NCBI RefSeq assembly: GCF_035083965.1
Contig: NC_089729.1
Span: 19,021,964 to 19,085,963, forward strand
DNA from: Branchiostoma lanceolatum
Lineage: Eukaryota > Chordata > Leptocardii > Amphioxiformes > Branchiostomatidae
Length of the DNA: 64,000 nucleotides
Direction: 5' to 3'
The notes under the pieces are model-generated. The model was given only the letters and a program-made list of their open reading frames with translations, had not been told where the DNA came from and did not search any database. Made by a program: the position numbers and the translations under genes. Position 1 is the first letter of the stretch; each line of letters starts with the position of its first letter. This document shows, in pieces, positions 1 to 12,100 of the stretch.

Positions 1-122
1 CATTATATTATATAGTCTGTGGTGGCCGGGGCAAAAATTGTTGCAGGGCTACATACAAGTAACCTCCATAGAGCCAAATGGAGGTTGTACTTAATATATA
101 AATGACACTTCTGAAATGCCTA

Positions 123-2100
123 CTCTCATCTCCCAAATAAACGTACCGGTACGTTTATTTTTTTCAGCCTCAAAATCCACCCAGTACGTTCTTATTTTGG
201 ACAGTACGTTTATTAATTTTTTGAAAATCAGAGTTTTGCTAACCAGGGATCCCATCAAAATCGAAAGTTTGGGTGTTCCTGTCCATATTTCCCCGACATT
301 TTTGCTCATAATTTGCTATTTTTCGGCCTAGCGGCGTTGATTTCCCTGCTGCTATGACCCGGCATTTGAAATCCTGGCGGTACTAACATGTCAGTCGATC
401 TCGCTACAAAGTAAATGTTGTTATCTCAGACAAAATAAGACGCCACACTTAAGTTTTGAAATCTATTTTTCATATAAACAACATTGACAGTCTTTTTTTG
501 TTCTAGACCATCTGAATTCTTACAGAGATCGCAAAATTTGCGCTCGAAAAAGACAAAAACATTGCCAAAAGAACAACCTTGGAACAACGTAATCAACACC
601 ATGAATGCTCAAGTTACCATTGAGTCTCATGTAAATTCTACTCACGTGAAATACAGCCTTTCCTAAAAACTTTTAGAATATGAAAATAACACCACATTAT
701 AACAGTGTCTTAGCATTAAAAACTGAACAATACTTTTAAAATCTACAAAAACACTTAAATCCTACGGTTCCTACCACAAACATGAAAATTCAGCCCTTGG
801 AAAATCGCCACAGCACAGTAACGCACGCCACTAGAAGTTTCCCACGGACGGAAGAACTCACTTCTACCAAGGGGAAACAGCTCTTTTTGATCTTCCAATA
901 AAACTCTTTTGTCTTTGTCAGAAATGTGTGGTATTTCAACAAAGTGAATTCCCACTTAATAGTTGATAAACAACACTAAGTTGCAATCTATTTTCAGTAA
1001 TTATCACCTACGATGTTTTGACAAAAATCACTCCCCTACAAACAAATTGGCTGAGTATTCTCAGAACTTCATGTAGCTCTCTGTTAGCCCCGCCCCTTAC
1101 TGTCTGTGTTCCTGTGTTCGGTGCCGCTCCGTCTGACTCGCGCTTTGATGTGTAACATGAGAACCCTGTGGTTTGTGGCAATGTTTTAGATGTAACCAAG
1201 GAACTTTTAATCAGAAAGAGAGAGCACAAAATAGAGCAAGCCTGAGATTTCTCACATCTAAACAATGAATTTGTTGACAACTAAGTTTCTCAAAATGAAA
1301 GATTTTTTCTGCATACATCAAGGGTAATTTTTGGATTTGAAATTATTCGGATTGCAACAACACAATAAAGGAGAATATATGATAATGTTCTTTATAATAA
1401 TGTGATTTTGTGGAAAGCATATACTTCTAGTAATGTTTACAAAATGAATCCATGTTTCTATATGCAATGCACACATGATAAATGGAAAGTTGAGCAAGAA
1501 AAAGTACTAGTAACAACTAACATCATACATGTCATAGTTCAACCTTTTCTACATGGCTTTTACAAATATGTAATACTTGTATTTTCATCGGATATTCAGG
1601 ATATGGTAATTTTCTGTTCAAGTTCTAAATGTTGATACATTTGTACAAGGTGTTGCCCATGCAAGTGAACTGAGAAGTTTGGCAACTACTTCTGTTTTAA
1701 TGATATGCCAGTTTATACAACAATTTTCCTTGATCACTTGGTTCAAGTTCCAAGTAGAAAATACATGTATCATGTACATTTTCACTTATTGAATTTGAAG
1801 CACCGTTGGCCCCCGCAGGGAACCTATGCCCAATTTTTCCAAAAGTGGAGAAAATGATTATAATTTGAACAAGATATCTACAGTTATTCAGTTCATTATT
1901 ATAGAATATGTAAATAAAAAGAATCTACCTGCTTATCATCTTCTTTCCCTAAGACAGAAGTAGCATGGACACAGTTAACGTGTAAATTTGGTAATTTTCC
2001 GGGGGGTACGTTTATTCCGGGGGGTATGTTTATTAGATTTTGAAAATTTGTCCAGGGGGTATGTTTATTCCGGGGGGTATGTTTATTTGGGAGATGAGAG
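123..2100 (+). mobile_element. TA-flanked DNA transposon, copy 1, non-autonomous
   Basis: Begins CTCTCATCTCCCAAATAAAC and ends with the exact reverse complement, flanked by TA at 121-122 and 2101-2102. One inner end has ACCGGTACGTTTATT and CAGTACGTT motifs; the other has several CCGGGGGGTA.GTTTATT repeats. No transposase is readable. It lies in the presumed FKBP intron. TA target use is compatible with Tc1/mariner-type or related elements, but the family is not certain. Confidence 0.85.
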
Positions 2101-2599
2101 TAAGAATCAAGAACTTATTATAACTTCATCATCAAAATAAGATCTAAGCAAAACATCTTAGAGGACTGTTGTCTGCATAGTATTACTTGAAATTCCAGTT
2201 CACCTTTTTTCACACTTCCTATAATCCTTACTAGTATGTTTGTGGAACAGTACCGTCCTAGTGAAAAAGGTGGCTTGTCATTGATTGGTCAGAAAATCCT
2301 CAATGTCTGGTCAGATAATATGCAGTGGTTGGTCAGATTAGCCCGACAGAAATTCTTCAGAGTAAAGCCCTGACTGCCATGGTCACTGTTAATGAGATGG
2401 GGTCAGGTTTCATGTTTTGCGACTGGACAATTCGTCACCTCTTGGGATACAAGTTTGTGTTGGGACGTTGCCCCAAAATACTTATAATTGATTGAACAAT
2501 TGGCAACAAGCGGCAATTGTACATGTGATTCAATCGTATCAAACTACTACATTCACTCAATTGTTCAGATGTCTAACTACTATTATTTGTTAACTGTAG

Positions 2600-3962
2600 G
2601 TTGGGATGAAGGCTGCCTGTCCATGCACAAAGGAGAGATCGCCAAGCTGACCATCGATTCTAAGAAAGGCTACGGGGCTTCAGGCTTTCCAGCTTGGGGA
2701 TATCCTTTATTGTCATAAAAAATACACAGAAAAGTGTTTTCCTCATCACTGTAAATTTCTTATGTTTGCAGATACTTATTTATTACTTTGCAGTTACTGT
2801 AGGAGAGGGAATTTTTTGCTGTGTTTTAAGTTTGTGGGAATAGCTTGGCTGTGGGAGCTTAGACAGTACTGCGCCAGGCATGGAGTTTCAATTCGTGATT
2901 TTCCGCAAAAAGACTTTGGAATAGTTGATAAGCTATGTACAGGGCAGGTGCACAAAAAGAATTTTGGGTGCATAATCTGTATCTGTATAGCCGGTATAAC
3001 CGCCATTCGGCGTAACACACCAGCTTCGCAGGCACGTGTCTTTCTTGGTATATGGATCCCATACTGTTGCGGCGTATTCTAGGTTTGGTCTTACTAGTGA
3101 TGTGTACGCAAGTGATTTTACCTTCAATGGGCATGCCCACAAGTTTCGTTTGATCACTCCCAACGTCTGTTTAGCCTTGTTTGTTATGTTGTTGACATGG
3201 GCACCCCACTTTAGGTCGGTTGTTAATGTAACACCCAGGTATGGGTGTTTTTTTGTTGTTGCTAAAGTCTTACCACAAAACTGGTAGCTAGTTACATGTG
3301 GGGTCCTTTTGCTTGTTATGTGCATAATGTAGCATTTTTCGGGATTAAACTGCATGAGCCATTTGCTTTGCCATTCCTCTAGTGCGTTCAGATCTTTTTG
3401 CAGAAGTTGTGAATCATTATGTGTGGACAGTTCTACATATAACAGACAGTCATCGGCGAATATTACCCACATTTGAACATATAATACTGAGAGTAAAATA
3501 TCAGCAAAACATATTTATAAACCCTACTACTAGAACTACAATCTTAAATTCTTTAGCTAACTTCAAAATTAGCAATACATCATATCAAACAAATTTATTT
3601 TACTTTTTCTGATTCTTAAAGTTCAAGAATATTCTACATATACTAGTGTACAAGTATACCTCCACCCCATAGCCTACCAAAAATATCTAGGTGCATTCGT
3701 GCACCCTCAGTCAAAAATTAGGTGCACAGCGCCGATTTTGGGTGCACATGCACCCAGTATTTCCAGCACTGAGCTATGATATTCTATCTCGAGCTAAAGG
3801 ACAATGATGAACCCAAAAGTGTCAGAAAAAATTTAGTCCTTATTGTAGGTATAACTATTTTATGTGAATTTGCCTGCTTTTTTGTGGCCTTTCCTTAACC
3901 AGCACACGATCACCCCCAATGCTGATCTCATGTTTGAGATCGAGATCCTGGAGATCAACTGA
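2600..3962 (+). CDS. FKBP-type peptidyl-prolyl isomerase, last two exons (5' part outside window or not found)
   Basis: Two exons join in phase to give the C-terminal half of an FKBP domain. Exon 2600-2699 follows a TGTAG acceptor and encodes GWDEGCLSM...YGASGFPAWG. Exon 3908-3962 encodes ITPNADLMFEIEILEIN and a TGA stop. GWDEG, YGA.G and the final PNA.L.FE.E.L strand are the hallmark blocks of the FK506-binding rotamase fold, which interconverts cis and trans proline peptide bonds. The intron is AT-AC (see separate entry). Upstream exons were not found in bases 1-2599, where a DNA transposon fills most of the space, so they probably lie to the left. Which FKBP paralog this is (FKBP12-like or FKBP3-like) cannot be told from 51 residues. 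The gene is convergent with galactokinase. Confidence 0.85.
2940..3475 (-). mobile_element. LINE reverse-transcriptase fragment
   Basis: The minus-strand reading shows the catalytic FADDCLLY box, then WLMQFNPEKC, HPYLGVTLTTDLKW and LVRPNLEYAATVWDP, the usual order of the RT palm and thumb in CR1/Jockey-type LINEs. The frame is open for about 150 codons and then runs into unrelated sequence, so this is a truncated insertion within the FKBP U12 intron. Confidence 0.8.
3660..3775. repeat. GTGCACC-rich dispersed repeat (copy 1)
   Basis: TAGGTGCA, GTGCACC and TTAGGTGCAC occur several times. Related stretches lie at 27650-27735 and 31005-31080, with shared CCAAAATTGGAGCTGTGCAC-like sequence and TTTTTGACT. 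Probably the same small mobile repeat. Confidence 0.55.
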
Positions 3963-4852
3963 ATCCCTGCACATTAGAGATCCAGCCGTCAGTGCAGAAG
4001 GTCTAGATCTAATTAAACCCATGCATATAAGTTGGATGTTTAACACATAAACACTAATATTATACTTGCTTTCTCTCTGACTGGTGAGAAATATAGAATG
4101 TGTGCTGTTAATATAGCTATAGCTTGTAGTGGGACCAACATCCACTGGTGTTACTGATATCAACCTATCACATTTTAAACATTCCAAGCAGTATATCACA
4201 GAATGACTTTTCACACAATGTTACAGAAGTATGAAAAAAATTCAACACGTAAATGTAACCTGGAATCCCTTTGTGAAATGAATTTGTGCTTGAGTGATGT
4301 TTTTTATACTTATAAGATTAAAGAATTCAGGAAATGCATGTCCCCAAAATTATTGTAGAAAAGCATATTCTGACAAATAAATTTCAATTTCAAGCGGCAA
4401 ATTTTTAGTCAAATACAATTGTTAGGATTTTGGCAAAACTGACTTAATTATTATGTTTTCTAACTGCATGCAATAATCAGCATGTCTTAAAAAAATATCA
4501 TCCTGCAAAATAATAAAAGTCCTGAACCAATGTCATTGTATTATGTACATCAGTTTTAATGACTTACATTCGCTGAAGAGAACAGCATGTGAGACTGAGA
4601 GATAAATCATGTAAAGCACACTATCGCAGTTTTTAGTTTTACAATTGGAAATTATTAAGCACTGTGTGATTTTCTGTTCACAATTCCAATCGCACAATTG
4701 TCTTGTCACAAATTGTTTTAGGGGGAATACATTGTACATTACATAGTCCTTCACCAATAAACATCAGGATGCACAGTTGCACAATTCAAAGTTGTGGTTT
4801 ACTGCTGTGTACATGTATCGGGACTAGTACAATTACTAGTGCTGCGTACTGC
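3963..4852. other. FKBP 3' flank, no gene seen
   Basis: AT-rich sequence after the FKBP stop. An AATAAA lies near 4376. No coding block or structured repeat was recognised. Confidence 0.5.
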
Positions 4853-5340
4853 TTAAAGTCATCCAGAGCATTTTATGAGGCCTGAAACATGAATAACAAA
4901 ACTCCAATTTCTAGTCATTCCAACACATGTAAGTTTCAATAACACCATGCCATTACATATCGACATTAAAATAGCAAAGATGCGATGTCGGTGTGTGGTG
5001 AGAACTGATAGAAAATCCTGACTGTACATCACAATTATCAGCTCAACCAATGAGAGAGTGACTGCATGTCCGTCAAATATTTGCACCTTTATGTTTTAAT
5101 TTTGCATTTCTACGTTTTGACGGAGGTGGGCGGGGCTATGGTATTGGTCTATTTACACTGACTGAGCGTGAAACTAAAATCACCATGTAGCATATTTTTG
5201 TACCGTTTTTGAGCACTTTTGATAAGAAATCCACACACAAATGTGGTAAACAGTGGCATTTAATGTCAATTTCATAAAGATTACAGCAACTATAATATTT
5301 CCAGCTTTCAAGCCTCATAAAATGCTCTGAGTGCCTTTAA
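4853..5340. mobile_element. small inverted-repeat element with TTAA ends
   Basis: TTAAAGTCATCCAGAGCATT begins the left arm, which continues into TTATGAGGCCTGAAA. The right arm is its near-perfect reverse complement and ends CCTTTAA. TTAA at both limits suggests TTAA-specific transposition (piggyBac- or Kolobok-like). Non-coding. Confidence 0.75.
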
Positions 5341-6122
5341 TGCGGCATCAGAGGTTCAGGTACAACGCTTAAGTTATAACGGCCAGTTAGAGATATGGAC
5401 AACTGTTACAATGTTTGCATTACACAGACTACATGCTGTACCTAAAAGTTAAACCTTCTCTGCTGCCTACACAACTCTGCAACCAGAATATATTTGGTGT
5501 CAAAAGTACCTATTGCAGGAAGAAAGTTAAGGTACTAAATAATTATGAGTGGAGGCCGATAGATGATGATGATGAGTGGAGTGTTATACCTGAGATCAAT
5601 TTCCAATATTGAAACTGAAGGAAATTACACACTTCACTTTCTTATAATTGGCGTTTAAATTCTGCTTTAAAAGCTTTTCCATTAACTATACTGCATGGTA
5701 AACATATTGTAGGAATTCCTATTCAATTAGATATATAATCGATTTCTTGTCTTCTGAGTCAAGAAAACTAATTTGTGTACACGCTTGTTCAATCTGCTGA
5801 ATTTGTCAGAACAAAAATTGTTCATGATTCAAGAGCCTCTTGATATCAGTTATATCTGAGTTGATTTGAATCCTGATTTCACTTCTAATCCTGAGTTATG
5901 CTTCTCAAGCATCAATTTTGTAGCAAAATTTTCTATGGGGCACCTTTCATTCATATTTTAATTTTGGGTCATACCTTACTGAAATATTTCTTATTTTTCC
6001 TTCCTGTATCCCCTCCCCTCATGTACAAAATCAAACATTTTGGGTTCCCAGCTGAATACTCATATTGAGTATAACTTGTCCCTTTGCTGTGCTGTATCAG
6101 TCCTGGTTTGTTGCTAGTTGAC
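5341..6122. other. galactokinase 3' flank, no gene seen
   Basis: Sequence downstream of the galactokinase stop (minus strand) and between it and the TTAA element. No coding block recognised. Confidence 0.45.
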
Positions 6123-9100
6123 CTATGGGATCTGCAGCACACTGGCACCAGCAGCTGGAGTGGTGATGAAGAATGTGGGCTTTCCGGTGTATTTTTCCTG
6201 AAAGAATGACAACAAAAAGTACAGACTGTAGTTTAACCTGCACTTAATATGAGGCCGTGTTTTGCAAAGAGATCAAAAAAGAAGAAGTTTTGCAAAGAGA
6301 TCAAAAGAGATACCAGGCTTTCAAGTAGCCTGGTATCCAAACCTGTTAAAGCTACCGAGTCTCTTCCTTATGTGCAAAGCTGGCGTATTTTATTCTATTT
6401 CGGAATCCATAATATGCTATATGACAAGGAAAATCATCAATTCCAGAATATGGCAAAATTATCTGTGTCTGTATTTATCAATCGCCAGCAGGTGCTTTGA
6501 GTATCTGATTCTGAAGCAATCAGAGAACAGCTACCAAACTCTCGCTCGGTGATCCTGGACCCGTACATACTAACACTGGGAGGATTAACCTTGATATGAC
6601 AGTACAGTCACCAAACCCTCCTCCAGTCATCCTGGACCTGTACACACCAGTACAGTAACCCTGGACCCGTACATGTACACACCAGTACAGTAACACTGGG
6701 GGGGTTAATACTAACGTTGATATGACTGATGGTGTCCTGTACAGCTGTAGCTGACAGTAGGGTGACAGTACAGCCACCAAACCCTCCCCCAGTCATCCTG
6801 GACCTGTACACACCAGTACAGTAACACTGGGAGGGTTAATACTAACCTTGATGTGACTGATTGTGTCCTGTACAGCTGTAGCTGACAGTAGGGTGACAGT
6901 ACAGCCACCAAACCCTCCCCAGTCATCCTGGACCTGTACACACCAGTACAGTAACACTGGGAGGGTTAATACTAACGTTGATATGACTGATGGTGTCCTG
7001 TTCAGCTGTAGCTGACAGTAGGGTGACAGTACAGCCACCAAACCCTCCCCCAGTCATCCTGGACCCGTACACACCAGTACAGTAACACTGGGAGGGTTAA
7101 TACTAACCTTAATGTGACTGATGGTGTCCTGTACAGCTGTGGCTGACAGTAGGGTGACAATGCAGCCACCAAACCCTCCCCCAGTCATCCTGGACCCGTA
7201 CACACCAGTACAGTAACACTGGGAGGGTTAATACTAACCTTGATGTGACTGATGGTGTCCTGTACAGCTGTAGCTGACAGCAGGGTGACAGTGCAGCCAC
7301 CAAACCCTCCCCCAGTCATCCTGGACCCGTACACACCAGTACAGTAACATTAGGTGGGATAACACTAACCTTGATGTGACTGATGGTGTCCTGTACAGCT
7401 GTAGCTGACAGTAGGGTGACAGTACAGCCACCAAACCCTCCTCCAGTCATCCTGGACCTGTACACACCAGTACAGTAACACTGGGAGGGAACATACTAAC
7501 CTTGATGTGACTGATGGTGTCCTGTACAGCTGTAGCTGACAGTAGGGTGACAGTACAGCCACCAAACCCTCCTCCAGTCATCCTGGACCTGTACACACCA
7601 GTACAGTAACACTGGGAGGGAACATACTAACCTTGATGTGACTGATGGTGTCCTGCACAGCTGTAGCTGGCAGTAGGGTGACAGTACAGCCACCAAACCC
7701 TCCTCCAGTCATCCTGGACCTGTACACACCAGTACAGTAACACTGGGAGGGTTAATACTAACCTTGATGTGACTGATGGTGTCCTGTACAGCTGTAGCTG
7801 GCAGTAGGGTGACAGTACAGCCACCAAACCCCCCTCCAGTCATCCTGGACCTGTACACACCAGTACAGTAACACTGGGAGGGTTAATACTAACCTTGATG
7901 TGACTGATGGTGTCCTGTACAGCTGTAGCTGGCAGTAGGGTGACAGTACAGCCACCAAACCCTCCTCTAGTCATCCTGGACCCGTACACACCAGAACAGT
8001 AACACTGGGAGGGTTAATATTAACCTTGATGTGACTGATGGTGTCCTGTACAGCTGTGGCTGACAGTAGGGTGACAGTACAGCCACCAAACCCTCCCCCA
8101 GTCATCCTGGACCCGTACACACCAGTACAGTAACACTGGGAGGGTAAATACTAACCTTGATGTGACTGATGGTGTCCTGTACAGCTGTAGCTGACAGTAG
8201 GGTGACAGTACAGCCACCAAACCCTCCCCCAGTCATCCTGGACCCGTACACATCAGTACAGTAACCCTAGACCTGTACACACCAGTACAGTAACACTTGG
8301 AGGGTTAATACTAACCTGGACCTGTACACACCGGTAAAGTGACATTAGGGTTAATACTAACCTTGATGTGACTGATGGTGTCCTGTACAGCTGTAGCTGA
8401 CAGTAGGGTGACAGTACAGCCACCAAACCCTCCCCCAGTCATCCTGGACCCGTACACATCAGTACAGTAACCCTAGACCTGTACACACCAGTACAGTAAC
8501 ACTTGGAGGGTTAATACTAACCTGGACCTGTACACACCGGTAAAGTGACATTAGGGTTAATACTAACCTTGATGTGACTGATGGTGTCCTGTACAGCTGT
8601 AGCTGACAGTAGGGTGACAGTACAGCCACCAAACCCTCCCCCAGTCATCCTGGACCCGTACACATCAGTACAGTAACCCTAGACCTGTACACACCAGTAC
8701 AGTAACACTTGGAGGGTTAATACTAACCTGGACCTGTACACACCGGTAAAGTGACATTAGGGTTAATACTAACCTTGATGTGACTGATGGTGTCCTGTAC
8801 AGCTGTAGCTGACAGTAGGGTGACAGTACAGCCACCAAACCCTCCCCCAGTCATCCTGGACCCGTACACATCAGTACAGTAACACAGGAAGGGTTAATAC
8901 TAACCTTGATGTGACTGATGGTGTCCTGTACAGCTGTAGCTGACAGTAGGGTGACAGTACAGCCACCAAACCCTCCCCCAGTCATCCTGGACCCGTACAC
9001 ATCAGTACAGTAACCCTAGACCTGTACACACCAGTTCAGTAACACTTGGAGGGTTAATACTAACCTGGACCTGTACACACCGGTAAAGTGACATTAGGGT

Positions 9101-12100
9101 TAATACTAACCTTGATGTGACTGATGGTGTCCTGTACAGCTGTAGCTGACAGTAGGGTGACAGTACAGCCACCAAACCCTCCCCCAGTCATCCTGGACCC
9201 GTACACATCAGTACAGTAACACAGGAAGGGTTAATACTAACCTTGATGTGACTGATGGTGTCCTGTACAGCTGTAGCTGACAGTAGGGTGACAGTACAGC
9301 CACCAAACCCTCCCCCAGTCATCCTGGACCCGTACACACCAGTACAGTAACACTGGGAGGGTTAATACTAACCTTGATGTGACTGATGCTGTCCTGTACA
9401 GCTGTAGCTGACAGTAGGGTGACAGTACAGCCACCAAACCCTCCCCCAGTCATCCTGCACCCGTACACACCAGTACAGTAACACTGGGAGGGTTAATACT
9501 AACCTTGATGTGACTGATGGTGTCCTGCACAGCTGTAGCTGACAGTAGGGTGACAGTACAGCCACCAAACCCTCCCCCAGTCATCCTGGACCCGTACACA
9601 CCCGTACACTCGATGGCAGCAGACACCAGTGTGTCCAGCTCTGCACAGCTCACCTCATAGTCATCCCTAAAGAACCAGTACAAAAGCACATTACACAGTG
9701 AATGCAAATAATCAAAATGCACACAGACATAACCCTTGAAATTATCTAGCAAACTTAGCAGGCTGTATGGGTCTGCGGCTTTTTCCTGATGGCATTGTAA
9801 CTGGGGTTCAATAGCAGGCTGTATGGGTCTGCGGCTTTTTTCTGATGACATTGTAACTGTGGGGTTCAAGCACCTCCAACTGACCAGTCTAACTGGACTA
9901 GACCTTTCAGCCTAGTCGTTAAAGCGTGTGGCCTGTGGACTGGCGGGACCGGGTTTCGCCTCTAGAGTTTCACTCGGTGATTTGAGGATGAATCTTAAAA
10001 AGAAAAGGGGGAGTAGTGTAACAGTGGGCTTCAGGTTCAACTGATCGAGACCTTTTAGCCTACTACTGTTAGTACTAGTACTAGTAAGTTAAGTGTTTAA
10101 GGCTGGCCCGGGCGGGATGTGGACTGGCGGGCCCAAGTTTGATTCTTAAGGGCCAGTAGTCTCTCTCAACTCACCTCTAGTGTTTCAGCATATCAGTTCT
10201 ATTATAGATCCTTAATTAACCTTCTCCCTGCTGTTTAAGCATGTACCAACAGATCATTTCAGCAGGATGAAGATTAAACTAGACTGGCCGTCATTTGCTT
10301 TAAGAGCAAATTCAGGATGTTTCGCCCATACTCCTCATGCAAGAAGTGGGCTGTCCCAAAATAACTCCTGGGCAAATCCAAGTTTCTGCATAATTTTTGG
10401 CCAGGTGCATTCACCTTTCCTAATGGTACCTACATCTTAAAGATGACACCCGCAGCTGTCACGGTAAGGGAAATACAAGTTTATGCATGAATTATGCAAA
10501 TGAGGTCCTCATTAGCATAATTCATGGCCAGGTGTGATCACCTTTGCTAACGGTACGTACATGTCAAATCTGACATCTGCAGCTTTTCCGGTAAGGGAAT
10601 TACAAGTTTACGCATAAATCATGCAAATGAGGTCCTCATTAGCATAATTTATGGCCAGGTGTGTTCGCCTTTCCTAAAGGTACCTATATCTCAAACATGA
10701 CATCCGCAGCTTTTATGGTAAGGGACATACAACTTCATGCATTGATTATGCAAATTAGGTCCTCATTAGCATAATTTATGGTCTGGTGTGTTCGCCTTTC
10801 CTAAAGGTACCTACATCTCAAAGATGACATCCGCAGCATTTACGGTCTCGGACCGGAGTTTTTTTGCGATTTCGTATGTAGGCCGACACCCTCAGGTCGA
10901 CGGGCTACAATTCCGCCGAGAAAAGTAGGACGGAAAATGTAATGACATGGTCGAAAAGCGGTTTTCTGCTGTTTTCCGATGTATTTATCGGTATTGTCCG
11001 TTGTCCCTTTATTTTGGGTAGAAACCATAGTAAAATGTAAATTTGGCATCCGAAAATTATCATTTTTTTACACTTTTTTGATCGAACCTGCTCGGAAAAA
11101 ACGAGTTTTCCTGGGGTCACGGCATATATGCTGAGAAAGCTTAGTAAATGGTGTCTCTGAAAAATGAAAAAAATAAAAAAGTCATGTGATAACTTTTTCG
11201 CAATCTCCGATGACGCAAATTCGGTGAAAATGCATTAAAAACGATGCTATTTGGGTCATCAGGCGAGAAAACCGCATCACCGTTCCCGCGGACTAATAAA
11301 AAAAAGGCTTCGATAGCGAACCAACTGCACCGCGCCCAAAAATACTACAACTCACGGGCTTTTCAGAAGATTCAAAATATTCATACACAGCTAAAACCAT
11401 CACCAAGCAATCTCGGGCAGAAATCAGGGTGACGACCACGCACTTCCGGCAGATTACCGGGTCATGACCCAACCCCCGGTCACAATTGAACTCCGACCCG
11501 GAACCTTAAGAAACATATTTTGTCTTAAAATTTCTTCAAAATTTTCAGAAAAGTTATATCCACCATATATCCAAATTTGGCGTATCTGCGACTATTACTT
11601 TTCCCGCAGCAGGGGTTTAAAGTCATGTGAAAAACACTGTGTTTTGAGGCTATTTTGCCAACGTGCAGGCCTTAACAACGTTACAGTAGGGAAATTGATA
11701 AAAACATCATTTTTCAGGACATCGCTTTTCAAAAAACAGGTAAAACGGGATGGAGAGCCTGCTCATGCCCTTGGCTTGGACATTATGCGGACTTTCTGTC
11801 GTTTCGGAGCTGCATATTGGCAGAAAAGCCTCTTTAAGAGTTGGCGTCGGTGACGTCACGCAGTGACGTCATGGTTCTCGAGGAAAACAGCAGGGGGTCG
11901 CGTTTTAAGTTCGTAGCTTTTAACTGAAACGAAGAATATGTCAAATTTTGGTATAGACTGGTAGACCACGGGTCGCACATTCCGAATCAAACGCGTCCGA
12001 CATCAAATTCTTCACTACTTCGCCGTAAAGGCCCCTTAAGCAGCACAATGCTCCCTAAATGTGTAAAAGAATGCATTCTGACACAGTCCAAAGCGCAACC

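Larger units (their letters stand above)
2700..3907 (+). other. U12-type AT-AC intron in the FKBP gene
   Basis: The intron starts with ATATCCTTT, the canonical minor-spliceosome donor. It ends with TTCCTTAAC (3891-3899), the canonical U12 branch site, followed 8-9 bases later by the acceptor AC at 3906-3907. Using exactly this AC keeps the reading frame and restores the FKBP sequence FPAWG/ITPNAD. No GT donor near the end of the upstream exon would do so. The intron is about 1.2 kb and holds a LINE fragment and a GTGCACC-rich repeat. Confidence 0.88.

Noticed and set aside
6550-9503. CRISPR-like array
   Set aside because: Units are contiguous, exon-derived and 131 bp, with no repeat-spacer alternation; the locus is an animal gene.
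6520-9568. A ladder of overlapping 66-codon minus-strand ORFs that look like a repeated protein family
   Set aside because: They are out-of-frame readings of the exon-7 array with 131-bp period; the real coding frame of exon 7 is a different one.
11464-11853. 129-codon plus-strand ORF in the same element
   Set aside because: Begins inside the terminal repeat, shows no domain and looks like chance openness.
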